Source: Mycolicibacterium sp. TUM20985 (GTDB lineage: Bacteria; Actinomycetota; Actinomycetes; Mycobacteriales; Mycobacteriaceae). Taken from it: a DNA stretch of 64,000 bases. Numbering within the stretch: the first letter of the stretch is position 1; each line of letters begins with the position of its first letter. Below are positions 41,685-54,439 of this stretch, in pieces. The stretch is from the NCBI RefSeq assembly GCF_030295745.1, contig NZ_AP027291.1:310001-374000 (forward strand), written 5' to 3'. The notes under the pieces were generated by a model that saw only the letters and a program-made list of their open reading frames with translations, was not told the DNA's origin and made no database searches. The translations under genes were made by a program, and so were the position numbers.

Positions 41685-41699
41685 GGGTTTGATCATGAC

Positions 41700-42701
41700 A
41701 TGTCGAACCACTTCACCGGGCTGAGTCTCGGACCGCCACTGGGCGATCAACGGCTGGATCTCTGCGACCTGTATGCCTTTCAGTCCCCGGCGGATCCCAC
41801 CCGTACGGTGCTGATCCTCAACGCCAACCCGAATGCCGACGCCCTGCACCCCGACGCGATCTACCGGCTGGCCATCGACAACGACGGCGATCTGCGCAAC
41901 GACATCGCGTTCAGCTACGTGTTCTCCACCCCGGTGGACGGCCGCCAGACGGCCGACGTGTATCTGGCGGTCGGTGCGGACGCCGAGGAGCCGGAAGCCG
42001 TGGGCGAGAAGATCTTCGACGCCGTCGAGGTGTCCTTCGGGCCGATGCCGGTCATCGCGACGTCGGACGGGTTCACGTTCTTCGCCGGTGCGCGCAGTGA
42101 CGCCTTCTTCTTCGACTTCGACGGCATCAAGAACCTCTTCGACACCTCGGGCGGGCGGAACTTCACTGCGCTGCACGCTGCCGGTGCTGCGCCGTGGACG
42201 GGGGTCGACTCGAACACGACGGCCAACGTGTTCTCCATCGCGCTCGAGCTGCCGACCGCGTTTCTGGGCACCAACCCCGACATCAGAATCTGGGGCCGCT
42301 GCAGCCTGCGCCGCGACGGTGAACTGGTGCACGTCGACCGGGCCGGGCACCCGTCGGTCAGCAGCTTCTTCAACACCGACGACACCAAGGAGGAGTACAA
42401 CGCGAGTGTGCCGCTGCACGATCGCGAGCGCTGGATCGGGCAGTTCGTCCATCTGATGGGCCACACCGGTGGCTACTCGGAGGAAGAGGCGATCGCGGCG
42501 ATCGATGAGGAGGGCACCTTGCCCGACATGCTGACGTTCGATCCGTCGAAGCCCGCGAAATACCCCAACGGCCGGGTGTTCACCGACGACGTGATCGACT
42601 ACCGGCTGGCCTTCCTCTCCAAGGGTGACATCCCGCCGACCGGGTTGAGCCCGCACACCGACACTCTCGACGAGTTTCCGTATCTCGGTACGCCGCACTG
42701 A
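41700..42701 (+). CDS. DUF4331-domain protein
   Basis: A 333-residue soluble protein. DUF4331 hallmarks are visible: SNHFTGLSLGPPLGDQRLDLCDLYAFQSP at the start, LILNANPNADALHPDAIYRLAIDNDGD, ADVYLAVGADAEE, FFAGARSDAFFFDFDG and NVFSIALELPT. The family is found in many bacteria with no established reaction; an Asp-rich metal-binding role is possible. Start ATG at 41700. It converges on embB with 13 bases between stops. The last 40 residues (TFDPSKPAKYPNGRVFTDDVIDYRL) also match the family. Confidence 0.85.
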   Translation: MSNHFTGLSLGPPLGDQRLDLCDLYAFQSPADPTRTVLILNANPNADALHPDAIYRLAIDNDGDLRNDIAFSYVFSTPVDGRQTADVYLAVGADAEEPEAVGEKIFDAVEVSFGPMPVIATSDGFTFFAGARSDAFFFDFDGIKNLFDTSGGRNFTALHAAGAAPWTGVDSNTTANVFSIALELPTAFLGTNPDIRIWGRCSLRRDGELVHVDRAGHPSVSSFFNTDDTKEEYNASVPLHDRERWIGQFVHLMGHTGGYSEEEAIAAIDEEGTLPDMLTFDPSKPAKYPNGRVFTDDVIDYRLAFLSKGDIPPTGLSPHTDTLDEFPYLGTPH

Positions 42702-42714
42702 GATTCGGTCGGAC

Positions 42715-45700
42715 CTAGGGCTCGATTCGAATCTCGCCGGGTGAGAACAGTCCGCTGTGTGTCGCCGTGCCGAGGTCGATCTGCGCCTCTTGCGCGTCCA
42801 CGACCGTATCGAACCTGCGCAGCGAGCCCCAGTCGCGACCCCAGTCCTGCGACAGGTAGGTGGCCATCACGTTCTGCCGCAGCAGAAGGTCGCTGATGCC
42901 GAGCAGGCCGCCGTTGAGGCCGTCCTGCCAGGTGTCGGTGTCCTTGCGCTTGGCGTTGTAGTCCGGCGTGATCCTGAATTTGGGGACTTCGGTCACCCCG
43001 TTGGCGTGCAGCATTGGCTGCTGACACGGGAAGGCAAGGCCGACGGCCCAGTCCATCAGCACGGGCTGCTCGGAGCCCACGTACTGCTGAACGGTCTTCA
43101 ACTCGGGGACCCGCGGCGGCGTGACGGCGATCCAGTCTCCCGGCGTCAACGACAGGTCTTCGGCCACGATGCGCACGGTCGTCGCGTCCGCCGGGATCTG
43201 GGCGCGCTCGAAGCGCAGATTGCGCCACGACGGGATCGGTCCGATGTCGAATGGCGCGACACGACCCGCCGTCACCGGTACGCCGTCGGGCCCCGGTCGG
43301 GCGTACTCCAACTCGACGGTCTGGCCCTCGGTGCGACCGTTGAAGATGCTGTTGCCGGTGATGCTGCCCGCTGCGGTGACGACGATGAGGGGATGCGCCT
43401 CGTCAGCGCTTGGCAGGCCGTACCACGCGGAGGTCAGGCGGCTCTGCTGCTGCGCCGGGCCGGGTACGTAGCTGCCTGCCAGCGGCACGCGCTTGGGGTC
43501 AAGACCGTAGGGCAGCGGGACGGTGGAGGCGTTGACCCCGGGGCTGGACAGCTTGACCGGCGCGTTCCAGTCGTAGTCGGTGCCCGGTGTCGGCAGGTCG
43601 TTGCGGATGGCCTCGGCAACGATGTGTTCCGGCACGCCGTTGGGGGTGAATCCGGTCGCGCCGACGCCGCCGAGGGGACCGAGCGGACCGTAGTTGCCCG
43701 GAAGTGGCGTCAGGAAGCCGACATTCGTGTCCGGTTCGACCAGGACGTCGTCGGCCAGGCCGCAGCCGCCGACGAACGCCGCGAGGTTGGACGACGCGTT
43801 CGAGTACGTCCCGGACTGCCGCACCACACCCGCGAGCATCGATGCGACGAACACGATGACCATGAAGCCGGCGGTGATCGGAATCGGCGCCGCGGTCACC
43901 ACGCGCACCAGTTTGCTCTCGTCGCGGTCTGGCGCGAAGTGCAGCCAGAACGCCCACAGCGCGGCCACCCCGAACAGAGCGAAGAAGATCGAGCTGACGG
44001 TGACGCCGCCGATTGCCGGCATGGCGTTGTTGAAGGGGACGCCGTAACTCGAGACGTACCACCAGCCGTTGGTGCTCGAGAAGGTCAGCGCGATGATGAA
44101 GAGCACCCCGGCGGTGAACGCCATCCGGTTCCGCGGCGAGCGCAGCACCTGGCGCGACACCAACACGGTGGCCACCGCCGCCATGGCCGCGCCGACGGCG
44201 GCGAACAGACCGAAGTGGTGCACCCACTTGGTGGGGGTGAACATCAGGAAGAACATGGTGCCGAAGATGATGCCGACCAGGCGCCACACCGGGCCGCGGG
44301 CGACGCCGGGCACTCTCCCGCGCCGAAGCATGATGAACAGCGACGCGAATAGGGACAACGCCGTGATCATGAAGCCGAAGCGGCGGGACAGCGAACCGTC
44401 GACGGTCGGCAGGATCAGGTAGAAGTAGCGCAGGTTCTCTGTGTACCAGGCTTGGCTGGGGCCGATCGCGGTGCGAATCCTGGTGGCCTCCAACACCGTT
44501 GCCAACGTCTGGTCGGCGAAGACGACGGTCAGGATGATGGTGCCCGCGGCCAGTAGTGGGAGCACCAACGGCCAGGTGCCGACGACGCGATGCCTGCGCA
44601 CCAGGATGCGCAGCAGGGGTCGACCTCCGGCGAGCAGCGCGGCGACGGCAATGAGGCCCGTCGGCTGGATGCCGAGCGTGAAGGCGGCGGAGACGATCGC
44701 GAGGGCGGCCGGCGTGAGGCGACCAGAGATGATCGCCCGTTCGATGAGCACGTAGGTGATCAGCGCGCCGGTGGCGATCTGGCCCTCGGGTCGCAGGCCG
44801 TTGTTGAAGGGCATCCACGCCGCCATCAGGACCAGGCCCGCGGCCCACGTCGCCGAGCGGCTCGTCGAGACCGCCGGGCCGAGGCGGGGCAGCACTTCGC
44901 GGGACAACAGCAGCCAACACACGAGCGCACAGATCAAGTCCGGCAACCGCATCCAGATGCTGGCGTCGCTGACGTGCGTCATGAGGGCGAACACGTTGTA
45001 CAACCAGCCGAATGGGTCCTCGGGGCTACCGAACCAGCGGAAGTAGTTGGACATGTAGCCCGCCCGGTCGGCGACGCGGGCCATCTGCAGGATGTAGCCG
45101 TCGTCCGAGGAGTTCGCGCCGATGACGTGCCATAGCAAGAACCCGCCTACGACGACGACGTCGGTCGCCGAGAAGGTGCGCCACCTCGACGGGATCAGCC
45201 GTTGCATGCGCCTGCCGTCGAGTTGGTCGAGACGCCACAGTGCAATGAGCGCGATCACGGTGGCGACCATCGCGAGCAGCATCGCGCCGAGCTTCAGCGC
45301 GGTCGGTTTGGTGGTGAAGCGGGTGTCGATGGTCGCCGACAGCGAAAGGCCTTGGGGCGCCGGCCCGGTCAGGTCGGTGAAGACGCCGACGACGTTCGGC
45401 CGCAGGTTGGGATCGGCGAATCCGGCGCGGAATTCCTTCTGCGGGTCGGTCGGATCGCTCATCCCGGGGAACGTGGCGAACGTGCCGGCCTCCGACGAGG
45501 TGATCTCCAGGCGGGTGCACTCCGGGCCCAGTACCCGGTACATCGGCATGATGGCGACGACGACGTTGCGGTCGGTGACGGTGACCCGGCGGTCGTTGAT
45601 CTTGCCGGTGACGTTGACGAACAGCGCGTTGAGCGCCGCATCCTTGGCCTCGGGGGGTGCGGTGCTCAGCACGGTCCCGCCGCCGCGATTTGCCATGTCG

Positions 45701-45933
45701 CGCAACACGTCGCAGGGCACCGTGGCGGTCAGGTCGACCGGCGTCAGCGTGATCAGCGGCGTGGTGACGTTGCCGACCTGTCCACCCTGGGGCCAGTTCA
45801 GCGTCGCGGTGGTCTGAACGACGGGCAGCAGCGGCGTCAGCACCGAGAGCACGAAGCCGATCAGGCCGGCGATCATCGCCACCCAGCGGGTGGTCTTCGT
45901 CAAGGGAGTCGAGGGAGTCGTCGTCGTGGTCAC
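42715..45933 (-). CDS. embB: Arabinosyltransferase EmbB
   Basis: A 1072-residue GT-C membrane enzyme that, with EmbA, makes the branched hexa-arabinoside motif of arabinogalactan from decaprenylphosphoarabinose. After helix 1 and an extracytoplasmic N-terminal carbohydrate-binding domain, the catalytic Asp pair is D277-D278 in the loop [13 protein letters not shown]; 13-15 helices and a C-terminal lectin-like domain follow. The ethambutol-resistance region retains Ile281, Leu282 and Met284, the residues matching M. tuberculosis Ile303, Leu304 and Met306; Gln283 replaces Gly305. Its ATG overlaps the embA stop. Last gene of the gtrA-to-embB operon. Confidence 0.97.
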   Translation of the reverse strand: MTTTTTPSTPLTKTTRWVAMIAGLIGFVLSVLTPLLPVVQTTATLNWPQGGQVGNVTTPLITLTPVDLTATVPCDVLRDMANRGGGTVLSTAPPEAKDAALNALFVNVTGKINDRRVTVTDRNVVVAIMPMYRVLGPECTRLEITSSEAGTFATFPGMSDPTDPQKEFRAGFADPNLRPNVVGVFTDLTGPAPQGLSLSATIDTRFTTKPTALKLGAMLLAMVATVIALIALWRLDQLDGRRMQRLIPSRWRTFSATDVVVVGGFLLWHVIGANSSDDGYILQMARVADRAGYMSNYFRWFGSPEDPFGWLYNVFALMTHVSDASIWMRLPDLICALVCWLLLSREVLPRLGPAVSTSRSATWAAGLVLMAAWMPFNNGLRPEGQIATGALITYVLIERAIISGRLTPAALAIVSAAFTLGIQPTGLIAVAALLAGGRPLLRILVRRHRVVGTWPLVLPLLAAGTIILTVVFADQTLATVLEATRIRTAIGPSQAWYTENLRYFYLILPTVDGSLSRRFGFMITALSLFASLFIMLRRGRVPGVARGPVWRLVGIIFGTMFFLMFTPTKWVHHFGLFAAVGAAMAAVATVLVSRQVLRSPRNRMAFTAGVLFIIALTFSSTNGWWYVSSYGVPFNNAMPAIGGVTVSSIFFALFGVAALWAFWLHFAPDRDESKLVRVVTAAPIPITAGFMVIVFVASMLAGVVRQSGTYSNASSNLAAFVGGCGLADDVLVEPDTNVGFLTPLPGNYGPLGPLGGVGATGFTPNGVPEHIVAEAIRNDLPTPGTDYDWNAPVKLSSPGVNASTVPLPYGLDPKRVPLAGSYVPGPAQQQSRLTSAWYGLPSADEAHPLIVVTAAGSITGNSIFNGRTEGQTVELEYARPGPDGVPVTAGRVAPFDIGPIPSWRNLRFERAQIPADATTVRIVAEDLSLTPGDWIAVTPPRVPELKTVQQYVGSEQPVLMDWAVGLAFPCQQPMLHANGVTEVPKFRITPDYNAKRKDTDTWQDGLNGGLLGISDLLLRQNVMATYLSQDWGRDWGSLRRFDTVVDAQEAQIDLGTATHSGLFSPGEIRIEP

Positions 45934-48900
45934 GAATCGGTCTCCAGGGGCAGGGCGCGGATCGGGCCGCGGCGGGTCCAGCCTGGAACCGTCTCGGTGC
46001 CCTGTTCGACGAGGACGTTGGGGGCCGACGACGCGGACACGATCCGGTCGTAGCGCTCTATCGAACCCCAGTCGCGGTACCAGTCCCCGCTGAGATAGGT
46101 CGGCACCGTGGACGTCCGCAGCAGCGCCTGGATGTAGAGGAACGGGCCGCCGTCGTCAGCTGACTGCCACTGGTTCGACGAGACCACGACCTGCTTGGCG
46201 TTGGGCAGGATTCGGTAGTCCGGGAGTTCGGCGATGCCGAGGTGCTGGGTGGCCGGCCGCTGACAGGGGAAGTTCGCGGCGGAGGCGATGTCCATCAGGA
46301 CCGGTGTCGTCGACCCGAGGAATTGCTGCGCGGACTGCAGTGCCGGCACGCGCGGCGGGGTGAACGCGAACCACTGATCGGTGGACAGGTTCGGGTCGCT
46401 GGCGACGATGCGGGCCACGTTGGCCTCCGGCGGCGCCGACGCCAGCGGGAAGCGCAGATTGCGCCAGGCGCGCTGCGGCACCAGCGGATCGATCGGCGTC
46501 ACTTCGGCCAGAGGGCGGAAGCTTCCGTCCGGATTGCCAACGCCCCATTGCAGTTTGAGGGATTGGCCGTAATTGAAGTCGCCCTCGTCGTCGGTGGACG
46601 AGATGGCGCCCGCGGCGGCGACGGTGAGCAGCGGCCGGTCCGGCGCGCGCGGCGGCAGTTGATACCAGGCCGACGTCGCCGTGGCGGTCGCGGCGTTCTC
46701 GCCGTAGCTGCCCATCACCGGGGTGCGCGCGGGTTCGAGTCCGAACGGCAGGAAGACGCGGGAGCCGTTGACGCCCTCGGGTCCGTAGCCGCCGCCGGTA
46801 CCTGCCGAGAACCCGATGCCGACGTTCGGCTTGTCGGACGATCCCGGGGAGTTGACGGTGCCGGGGTTGCCGGTCACGGGTTCGGGCGGAAGAAGGCTGT
46901 CGCTGACGCCGTTGGGTGTGAATCCCTGCGGGTCCGTTCCGCCAAGTGGACCGTCGGGTCCGAACTGCTGTCCCGGAACCGGTTGCAGCAAGCCGGCATT
47001 CGGGTCGGCCTCGACCAGGACCTCATCGGCCATCGCGCAGCTCGAGCGCCCAAGCCCGGAGGTGATGGCATCGACGTTCGCCGCGGCCGTCGTGAAGTTG
47101 GGGTAGCGGCCCACCGCACCCTTGAGCATCGAACCCACCTCGAGGAGCACCATCAGCGTCGCGACCACCAGCAGCGGGGTGGAGGCCAGGACCCGGTTGC
47201 GGCGGGTGTTCTCGACCTCGGTGTGCCCGGTGTAGTCCATGCGGAAGTGCAACCAGCCGGCCAGCAGGCCGGTGGCGATCGCGAGCGCCAACAACATCGA
47301 CGTCACCGGGTAGCCGGCGATCACCGGCTGCCTGTCGAACCACGGCACGCCGTAGTTGCCGACGTAGAACCAGCCATTGATGCCGGCGGTCGCCCAGGCG
47401 AGTACGAACAGCAGCGCGGTGACGTAGAGCGCGAGGTTGCGTCGGCTGTGCAACCCGACGCGGGAGAACGTGAAGGCCGTGACGGCGCCGAGCGCGCCGG
47501 CGATTCCGGCGAACGCGCCGAACTGCACGACCCACTTCGTCGGCGTGAACGTCAGCAGCAGCAGGCCGACGGCCGTCGTCCCGATCAGGCGCCAGACCGG
47601 GGCCGTGACCATGCCGGGCAGGCTGCCGCGCCGCAGCAGGACGGCAAGGAGGCCGAAGAGGCACAGCAGCAGAGCGAACACGGCGAAGCGGCGAGGCAGT
47701 GATCCGTCGACGCTCTCCTTCGTGGTGAGGAAGTAGTAGCGGAGGAACTCCTGATACCAGGAGATGGTGGGGCCGACGGTGTACTTGATCCGCGCGGACT
47801 CGGCGACGGTGGCCAGCGTCTGGTCGCGGAAGACGATGACCAGGACCAGTGACAGCGACGCGGCGTAGGCGGTCAGGGGCGCCAGTAGCCCGGTAGCCCG
47901 GCCGCGGGTGGTGCGGGCGATGGCGCGTGCGCCGACCAGCAGCGGGGCGATCGCGATGAGCCCCTGCGGCGCCAGCGTCAGGCTGAACATGGCGACGATG
48001 ATCGCCGCCGCCGCAGGCCACGACCGCCGCGCGCCGATCGCGTACTCGACGAGCACCCACGTGAGCAGCGCGCCGAAGGCGATCAGCGGCTCGGGTCGCA
48101 GGCCGTTGTTGAACGGCAGCCAGCTGGCCAGGAAGACGGCGGCGCCGGTCCAGACCGCCACCCGGTTGACCGCGAGTCGCCTGCCCAGCCGGGGCAGCAC
48201 CCAGCGGCTCAGCAGGACCCACGTGGCGAGGCCGGCGAGCAGGGCGGGCAGCCGCATCCATACGCCCGCGGTGCTGATGGCGGCGAGGTGCGCGAGCACG
48301 GACTGGTACCAGTCGAAGGGCGCTTCGGTGGCGCCGAAGTAGCGGTAGTAGTTGGCGGCGTAGCCCGCGTCCCCGGACACCCGCGCGATGGTGAGGTTGT
48401 AGCCGTCGTCCGACGAGGTGGCACCCACCACGTGCCAGAGCAGGAGGGTGCCGACGACGGCGATGTCGGCCAGCCAGGTCGCCACCCCGACGCGCCAGAA
48501 CCTGCGCCAGGCACCGTGCACCCGCCGGCCCTCGCGGCGGTCCAGCACGGCCAGCGCCACGATCGACGCGATGGTGGCCAGCACGCCAAGCGCCATCAGC
48601 ACCGTCTTGAGTGCGGTCGGGGAGGTGACGAAGCGGGTGTCGACGTCGATGCGGGCCGTCAGTCCCGCCTGGGCGGCGACCTTCATGTCGGTGAAGACAC
48701 CCGCCACCTGAGGCTTCTTCTCGGGCGCCAGCGTGCCGGTGGCTCCGGGGATGCCGACGAAGTCCGCGCCGACGCCGCCGACGTTCGCCCAGACGTGCAG
48801 CGCACTGCAGGCGCCCGAGGCGACGGCCTGCCGAGGCGCGACGGCGGCGACCGAGTCACGGAACGCGACGATGACGATGTTGGCGGTCGCCCGCACGAAC

Positions 48901-49238
48901 AGGCCGTTGCGGCCCGCGTCGATGCCGCCGTCCGGGATCGTGGACAGGACGACGCCGCCCGCCGCGGGGAGCGTCGAGACCGCCGGGCAGGGGATGGTCG
49001 CGTCGAGTGCCAGCGGTGCGCCGGACACCAGGGGAGCAGTCACGTCGGTGATCAGACCGTCAGGCCCCACGCCTTGGGGCCACAGGATCGCGGCCGTCGT
49101 CTGCTTCACGGGCAACAGCGGAGTGAGCCCGCAGAGGAGGAGCCCGATGACTCCCGCGACGATCGCGACGAGTCGAACGGTCCTGACGGGCACGAGGCTC
49201 GATGCTATGCGACGTCCTCGTGTGCGCTGCGTCGCCAT
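45930..49238 (-). CDS. embA: Arabinosyltransferase EmbA
   Basis: A 1102-residue paralog of EmbB and EmbC, partner of EmbB in arabinogalactan branching. The same layout is visible: N-terminal helix ([19 protein letters not shown]), extracytoplasmic domain, catalytic Asp pair at 277-278 ([14 protein letters not shown]), multiple helices and a C-terminal domain with YTPP-type FTPPRVP. Start ATG 31 bases after the embC stop; the end overlaps embB. The loop after the Asp pair ([14 protein letters not shown]) differs from EmbB/EmbC, as usual for EmbA. Confidence 0.97.
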   Translation of the reverse strand: MATQRTRGRRIASSLVPVRTVRLVAIVAGVIGLLLCGLTPLLPVKQTTAAILWPQGVGPDGLITDVTAPLVSGAPLALDATIPCPAVSTLPAAGGVVLSTIPDGGIDAGRNGLFVRATANIVIVAFRDSVAAVAPRQAVASGACSALHVWANVGGVGADFVGIPGATGTLAPEKKPQVAGVFTDMKVAAQAGLTARIDVDTRFVTSPTALKTVLMALGVLATIASIVALAVLDRREGRRVHGAWRRFWRVGVATWLADIAVVGTLLLWHVVGATSSDDGYNLTIARVSGDAGYAANYYRYFGATEAPFDWYQSVLAHLAAISTAGVWMRLPALLAGLATWVLLSRWVLPRLGRRLAVNRVAVWTGAAVFLASWLPFNNGLRPEPLIAFGALLTWVLVEYAIGARRSWPAAAAIIVAMFSLTLAPQGLIAIAPLLVGARAIARTTRGRATGLLAPLTAYAASLSLVLVIVFRDQTLATVAESARIKYTVGPTISWYQEFLRYYFLTTKESVDGSLPRRFAVFALLLCLFGLLAVLLRRGSLPGMVTAPVWRLIGTTAVGLLLLTFTPTKWVVQFGAFAGIAGALGAVTAFTFSRVGLHSRRNLALYVTALLFVLAWATAGINGWFYVGNYGVPWFDRQPVIAGYPVTSMLLALAIATGLLAGWLHFRMDYTGHTEVENTRRNRVLASTPLLVVATLMVLLEVGSMLKGAVGRYPNFTTAAANVDAITSGLGRSSCAMADEVLVEADPNAGLLQPVPGQQFGPDGPLGGTDPQGFTPNGVSDSLLPPEPVTGNPGTVNSPGSSDKPNVGIGFSAGTGGGYGPEGVNGSRVFLPFGLEPARTPVMGSYGENAATATATSAWYQLPPRAPDRPLLTVAAAGAISSTDDEGDFNYGQSLKLQWGVGNPDGSFRPLAEVTPIDPLVPQRAWRNLRFPLASAPPEANVARIVASDPNLSTDQWFAFTPPRVPALQSAQQFLGSTTPVLMDIASAANFPCQRPATQHLGIAELPDYRILPNAKQVVVSSNQWQSADDGGPFLYIQALLRTSTVPTYLSGDWYRDWGSIERYDRIVSASSAPNVLVEQGTETVPGWTRRGPIRALPLETDS

Positions 49239-49269
49239 GCGGTCTCGGCGAGAGGAAGGCCGTGCGGCG

Positions 49270-52200
49270 TCAGCTGAGTCGCAGGGGTCCTGGAGTCCAC
49301 AGCCCGCTGCGGGTGGCGGTACCCAGATCCAGCCGCGCGGGCTCGGCGTTGGGGTACCAGGGGGTGAGCTTCTGCAGGGCGCCCCAGTCGCGGAACCAGT
49401 CGTCCTTCAGATAGGTCGGCACCGGCTCGGCGCGCACCAGCAGTTCGGTGATGCCGAGCGGTCCGCCGCCGAGGTAGTCCATGACCGGTGAGTTGGCCTC
49501 GGCGCCGAAGCGGTCCGGCAGGATGCGCCACTTGGGCACCTCGGTGACCCCGTTCTGATGGCCGAAGGGCCGCTGGCATGGGAAGGCCAGGCCGACCAGC
49601 CAGTCGAGCAGAACGGGGTCCGTGGAGCCGACGACGTCCTGCAGGGTCTGCAGCTGGGGGATGCGTGGCGGCGTGACCGCGATCCAGTGTTGGGGCGCGA
49701 GGTCCTCGTCGGAGGCCAGCAGCCGGATCTGGGTGGCCTCGGTGGGGATCGCGCCGAGCGGAACGCGGAGGGTCCGCCACGCGGGGGCGGCGCCGACGTC
49801 GCCGAAGTTGACGCTTCCGCCGGACTGCCCGTTGGCCGCCTGGTCGTCGGTCGCCCACTGGACGACGACCTCGCCCGGATCGAACCGGCCGGCCGCGGTG
49901 ACCACCAGCAGCGGTCCGGCCTGTTCGCGTGGGGGCAGCCGGTACCAGGCGGACCGCAGCTGCGCGGGCTGCTGCGTGCCGGGACGCCAGCTGCCCATCA
50001 CGGGCGTGGTAGCGGGATCGAGGTTGTACGGCAGTCGCGCCCGTGAGCCGTTGACGCCTGCGGCGGCGGTGGTGCCACCCTCGGTGCCGGGCTCGCTGCC
50101 GGTCACGACCGAGCCGTCGGTGTCGGCGAAGTTGCCGCCGCCCTCTGGCTCGCTGACGGGGTCGGCCGAGAGGTCGGCGGGAATTCCGTTGGGGTTGAAG
50201 CCTTGTGCGACGGCGCCGAGGGCGCTGCCGATGGGGGCGCTCACCGGCCGCAGCACGCCGGCGTTGGGGTCCTGCTCGACCAGCACGTCGGTGGCCAGCC
50301 CGCAGGTCTTGCCCGTCACCGCCTCGAGGTTGGACCGCCCGACGGACCAGGCGGGGTACTGCTCGACCATGCCGATGGTCAGCGACACCACTTCGAAGAC
50401 CACCAGCGCCCACACGATGAACGCGAACGGCGCCTGCGCTATTCGCGACCAGCGTCGCGGTTTGCTCGCGACCGTGTCGCTCCGACCGGTGAAATGAAGC
50501 CACGCCGCCACCAGCAGCGCTATCACGGCCAAGCCGAGCAGGATCGTGGTGAAGCCAAACTCGTACTGCGGGAAGGCGTTCGACCACGGCACACCGAAGT
50601 TGGAGACGTACCACCAGCCGTTCACGCTGGCGAAGGAGAACGCGGTCATGAACAGCACGGTGGCGGTGAAGATGGTGCGGTTGCGACGAGACCTCATCGC
50701 GGTGACCGTGACGGCGACGGCGGCCAGGGCGCCGAGCGATCCGGCGAGGCCGGCGAACACGCCGAAGTGGTGGGTCCACTTCGTCGGGGTGAACATCATC
50801 ATCAGGAACGAGATGATCGTGATGCCGATGATGCGGCGGCTGGGCCCGGCGGCGGTTCCGGGAATCCGCCCCTTGCGCAACGACATTGCCACCGACACGG
50901 CCAGCGCCAAGAGTAGCGACAGGACCGCGAAGCGGCGGGCGACCGACCCGTCGGGACTGGCCATGAACAGGCGTTCGTAGCGGATGTGTTCGTCGAACCA
51001 GGCCAGGCTGGGCCCGACGGCGGACTTGAAGGCGCTGGCCTGGACCTCGCTGGTGAACGTCTGATCGCGGAAGATCAAGAAGATGGTGACCGTGCCCGCG
51101 GCCAGGATCGGCGCCAGCAACGCCAGGTAGCCGAAGCGCGAAACGTGGGCTGCCACAATGGTCTTCAACGGACCGATGGCGACCAGCAGGGCACCGACCG
51201 CGGCGATGCCCGTGGGTCCGGAGAACACGGTCAGGGCGCCGATGATGATGGCGATCGCGACCGGCAGCAGCCGGCTGGTGGCGACCCCGCGTTCGACCGA
51301 ACACCACGTCAGCAGGATGCCCAGGGCGATGATCGGTTCGGGTCGCAGCCCATTGTTGAGCGGCAGCCAGAAGGCCAGGAACATGCCGGCCGCCGTCCAC
51401 ACCGCGGCCCGACTGGTCTTGACCGCGTGGCCAAGTCGGGGGATGACCTCCCGGCTGATCACCCACCAGCACGCCAGCGCCATCAGCAGGGTGGGCAGCC
51501 GCACCCAGACGCTCGCGGTGCTGACGTGCGCCCACATCGCGAGGAGGTCGTAGTACCAGCCGAACGGTGCCTCCGGCGTGCCGAACCAGCGGTAGTAGTT
51601 GGCCATGTAGCCCGCGTGTTCGGACACCCGGGCCATGGTCAGGATGTAGCCGTCGTCGGAGGTGTTGGCGCCGACGAAGTGCCACCACAGCAGCACCACG
51701 GTCACGACGCCGTCCAACGGTTTCATGGACCACCAGCGCGGCGGGAGGAACCGGCGGTGGCGCATGCCGTCGGCCGTGTCGAGGACGTGCAGGGCGCCGA
51801 GCGCGACGACGGTCAGCGCGATGCCGACGATCATCGCCAGCAGCTTCAACACCGTCGGGGAGGTGCTGTAGCGGGAATCGATGGTGGCCGAGAACTGCAG
51901 GCCCGGCGGCGCAGGCCCCGAGAGGTCGGTAAAGACGCCGACGATCTGCGGCCGGAAGTCATAGCCGCTGCGCTCGCCCCGCAACGGATCGCCGGGCTTG
52001 GCCGGCCCGTCGGCATCCGGGCCCTCGACGAGGCCGACGAACTCGCCGGTCACCCTGTCGGCGCGGGCGGTGAACGTCAGCCGTTGGCAGTTGGGGCCGA
52101 GCACCTCGGCCAGCGGAGCGCTGACGACCGGGGTGTTGCGGACGATGACCAGCAGGTCCCCGCCGACGCGCTCGATGAGCAGACCGCGGTCGATGGCCTT

Positions 52201-52572
52201 GGGCGCCTGCTTGGGGACGGTGGACAGCAGCACCGTGCGGCTGGCGTTCTCGGGGCCGACGAGGCCCGCGGCCGTGCGGCAGGGGATGGATACGTCGAGG
52301 TCGGTCGCCACGTAGCCGATGAGCGGCGCGTCCACGCTCTGCAGCACGCCGTTCTGCGGCCAATTGAGCTGCGCGGTGGTCTGCGTGACCGGAAGGAAGG
52401 GCGTGGCGATGGCCAGCAGGGCGCCGAGCAGCCCGGCGACGATCGCGACGAGGCGTGCGGTCCGGTGGTTGCCCGTACGGCGAATGGGGTCGGCTCCCGG
52501 CTCGGCTCCCACTGCCTCGCTGCTCACGGGGCTAGATGTTAACGGCCCGGGCGTCGGCGTCTCATCGGTCAC
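49270..52572 (-). CDS. embC: Arabinosyltransferase EmbC
   Basis: A 1100-residue GT-C enzyme that extends the arabinan of lipoarabinomannan. Catalytic Asp pair at 306-307 ([14 protein letters not shown]), membrane helices and C-terminal carbohydrate-binding domain as in EmbB; the longer N-terminus (before [15 protein letters not shown]) and the C-terminal length are EmbC-like, and operon order embC-embA-embB matches M. tuberculosis. Start GTG, 6 bases downstream of the aftA stop. Confidence 0.95.
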   Translation of the reverse strand: MTDETPTPGPLTSSPVSSEAVGAEPGADPIRRTGNHRTARLVAIVAGLLGALLAIATPFLPVTQTTAQLNWPQNGVLQSVDAPLIGYVATDLDVSIPCRTAAGLVGPENASRTVLLSTVPKQAPKAIDRGLLIERVGGDLLVIVRNTPVVSAPLAEVLGPNCQRLTFTARADRVTGEFVGLVEGPDADGPAKPGDPLRGERSGYDFRPQIVGVFTDLSGPAPPGLQFSATIDSRYSTSPTVLKLLAMIVGIALTVVALGALHVLDTADGMRHRRFLPPRWWSMKPLDGVVTVVLLWWHFVGANTSDDGYILTMARVSEHAGYMANYYRWFGTPEAPFGWYYDLLAMWAHVSTASVWVRLPTLLMALACWWVISREVIPRLGHAVKTSRAAVWTAAGMFLAFWLPLNNGLRPEPIIALGILLTWCSVERGVATSRLLPVAIAIIIGALTVFSGPTGIAAVGALLVAIGPLKTIVAAHVSRFGYLALLAPILAAGTVTIFLIFRDQTFTSEVQASAFKSAVGPSLAWFDEHIRYERLFMASPDGSVARRFAVLSLLLALAVSVAMSLRKGRIPGTAAGPSRRIIGITIISFLMMMFTPTKWTHHFGVFAGLAGSLGALAAVAVTVTAMRSRRNRTIFTATVLFMTAFSFASVNGWWYVSNFGVPWSNAFPQYEFGFTTILLGLAVIALLVAAWLHFTGRSDTVASKPRRWSRIAQAPFAFIVWALVVFEVVSLTIGMVEQYPAWSVGRSNLEAVTGKTCGLATDVLVEQDPNAGVLRPVSAPIGSALGAVAQGFNPNGIPADLSADPVSEPEGGGNFADTDGSVVTGSEPGTEGGTTAAAGVNGSRARLPYNLDPATTPVMGSWRPGTQQPAQLRSAWYRLPPREQAGPLLVVTAAGRFDPGEVVVQWATDDQAANGQSGGSVNFGDVGAAPAWRTLRVPLGAIPTEATQIRLLASDEDLAPQHWIAVTPPRIPQLQTLQDVVGSTDPVLLDWLVGLAFPCQRPFGHQNGVTEVPKWRILPDRFGAEANSPVMDYLGGGPLGITELLVRAEPVPTYLKDDWFRDWGALQKLTPWYPNAEPARLDLGTATRSGLWTPGPLRLS

Positions 52573-52578
52573 GGCGAC

Positions 52579-54438
52579 TTACTTCCGAATCGCCAACACG
52601 AAGGGCCCGACGTCGGAGACGTCCCAGCGCGGATCGTCGAACAGCGCGGCGTCCAGCGCCACCTGGTAGCGGCGGACGTTGGGCTGATTCGGGTAGACGT
52701 CGCTGGCCAACCGCAGGGTGTAGGTGTCGTTCGCGCCGTGCCGCATGAGGAAGACCGTGGGCGCCTGCCACGGCAGGGCGTCGAGGTCGGCGATGAACCG
52801 GTCGGGGTCGGTGATGGTGGCCCAGCCCTCGATGACGGCCGAGCGTTCCTTGAACTGCGCGAGCGGGTTGGCGTAGTGCGAGGTCAGTCCCTGGAACCCG
52901 TAGTAGGGGTAGTACGCCAGGAAGCTGTAGTCGGCGGTCATCACGACCGTCTCGTCCCGCGGGCGGCCGGTGACCTCGCCGATCTTGGTGTCGACCTCGC
53001 GGTAATACCGTTCGGCTCCCGGTGGCCGACGGTCGGCGCGCTGGCCGTTGCCGTCGGTATCGGTGTAGGCCACGACGATGTCGGGCCGCAGCACGTCCGG
53101 AATGTCCTGGACGAACGTGATGGCGCCGATCGCGCCGAGGGCCGCGCCGGCGGCGACGACGCGCTGCCCGGTCCGCGGGGTGTATCTGGCCGCGATGGCC
53201 AGGGTGACCTCGACGAAGCCGAAGGCGCCGGCGGCCACCAGGAGCACCGTGAGCGTGGGTTGCAGTCGGAACGACAGCAGGGTGGTGCCCACCAGCGTGG
53301 TCAGCATCGACAGCAGTGACCACGCGTAGACGGCAAGCACCGCGATCGCCAGCGCGCCGGCGCGGACCGAAGTTCGGGCGTAGACGACCAGCCACAGCGT
53401 GCCAACCATGCAGAGTGCACCGAGCAGCGTGAAGTCGAGCATCGGGAACGTCAGCTGGGCGCCGTCGGCGGGCAGGTAGTGCTGGGCGGTGCCGGTGTCG
53501 GCGGGCGTCCCCTTGGCCGCGGCGATCAGGTAGGGCCCCCAGCCGAGCAGTGCGATCACGCCGGAGATGGCAGCGATCACACCGACCCGCAGCAGCGGAT
53601 TCCAGGACCGATGGGCGGCGGCGGCCAGGATCGCCATGACGACGACGGTGAACGCCGCGTAGCCCAGCAGCAGGGTGTAGAACAGCGCGGCCACGCCGAG
53701 GAACAGGCCAACGGCAACGATCGCGGCCCAGCCCTGCCGCGCGCCTCGGCCATCGCCCCGCAGCCCCGACCACGCCAGCACGAACACCGGCGGCAGCAGC
53801 ACCGTGATGATCGCCGCGTACGGCTCGGCCGGTGCGTACGCGAGGGTGGCCGCGGCGGTGGCCGTCGACACCACCAGGGCGAACTCGAATCGGATCAGCG
53901 CCGCCCACAGCACCAGGGCGACGGCGATCGCGGCGGTGATCGACACGATCGACCACGGCTTGAACATCTCCCAGGCGGGCGTACCGGTCAGGTCGGCGAG
54001 GCGGCCACCCAGCCAGAACCAGCCCGGCGGGTAGAACGGCGGCAGGCCGATGTAGGTCATGTCGTGCGGTGCCGCGGTGTCGGTCAGCCGCGTCAGGTAC
54101 TCGGTGCGGAACTGCTGGTCCACCGAAACCCCGAAGAGATACAGCTTGGTGGCGCCCAGAGGCATCGCCAGCGTGACCGCCGAGAGCGCCGACAAAGACA
54201 CCACGGAGACGGCCCAGGCGATCAGCTGCCTGCTCCGGCGCCACAGCCACCCCGCGGCGAAGAGGCCTACCAGGCAGACGGATTGGCCCACGGTGGTGAG
54301 CGCATGCAGTTGGTTCGACGAGTTGAAGGCCGGCCACTCGACACGCGCGATCGCGGCCAGCGAGATGGCCGTGACGATCGTCGCGACGACTGCAGCGCCG
54401 GCCATCGCGGCCGCGGTCCGGCCCGCCTGGAGGAACAC
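52579..54438 (-). CDS. aftA: Arabinofuranosyltransferase AftA
   Basis: A 619-residue GT-C enzyme that primes the galactan with the first arabinofuranose residues. [51 protein letters not shown] with the conserved Asp/Glu, and [12 protein letters not shown] are characteristic; about 12 membrane helices lead to a C-terminal extracytoplasmic domain ending GPFVLAIRK. The start is GTG at 54438, one base after the dprE2 stop; a Met at residue 12 is the alternative. Counterpart of M. tuberculosis Rv3792. Confidence 0.96.
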   Translation of the reverse strand: MFLQAGRTAAAMAGAAVVATIVTAISLAAIARVEWPAFNSSNQLHALTTVGQSVCLVGLFAAGWLWRRSRQLIAWAVSVVSLSALSAVTLAMPLGATKLYLFGVSVDQQFRTEYLTRLTDTAAPHDMTYIGLPPFYPPGWFWLGGRLADLTGTPAWEMFKPWSIVSITAAIAVALVLWAALIRFEFALVVSTATAAATLAYAPAEPYAAIITVLLPPVFVLAWSGLRGDGRGARQGWAAIVAVGLFLGVAALFYTLLLGYAAFTVVVMAILAAAAHRSWNPLLRVGVIAAISGVIALLGWGPYLIAAAKGTPADTGTAQHYLPADGAQLTFPMLDFTLLGALCMVGTLWLVVYARTSVRAGALAIAVLAVYAWSLLSMLTTLVGTTLLSFRLQPTLTVLLVAAGAFGFVEVTLAIAARYTPRTGQRVVAAGAALGAIGAITFVQDIPDVLRPDIVVAYTDTDGNGQRADRRPPGAERYYREVDTKIGEVTGRPRDETVVMTADYSFLAYYPYYGFQGLTSHYANPLAQFKERSAVIEGWATITDPDRFIADLDALPWQAPTVFLMRHGANDTYTLRLASDVYPNQPNVRRYQVALDAALFDDPRWDVSDVGPFVLAIRK

Positions 54439-54439
54439 G

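Noticed and set aside
46242..47702. Plus-strand frame under embA
   Set aside because: Low-complexity Arg/Gly/Gln text antisense to a clear EmbA.
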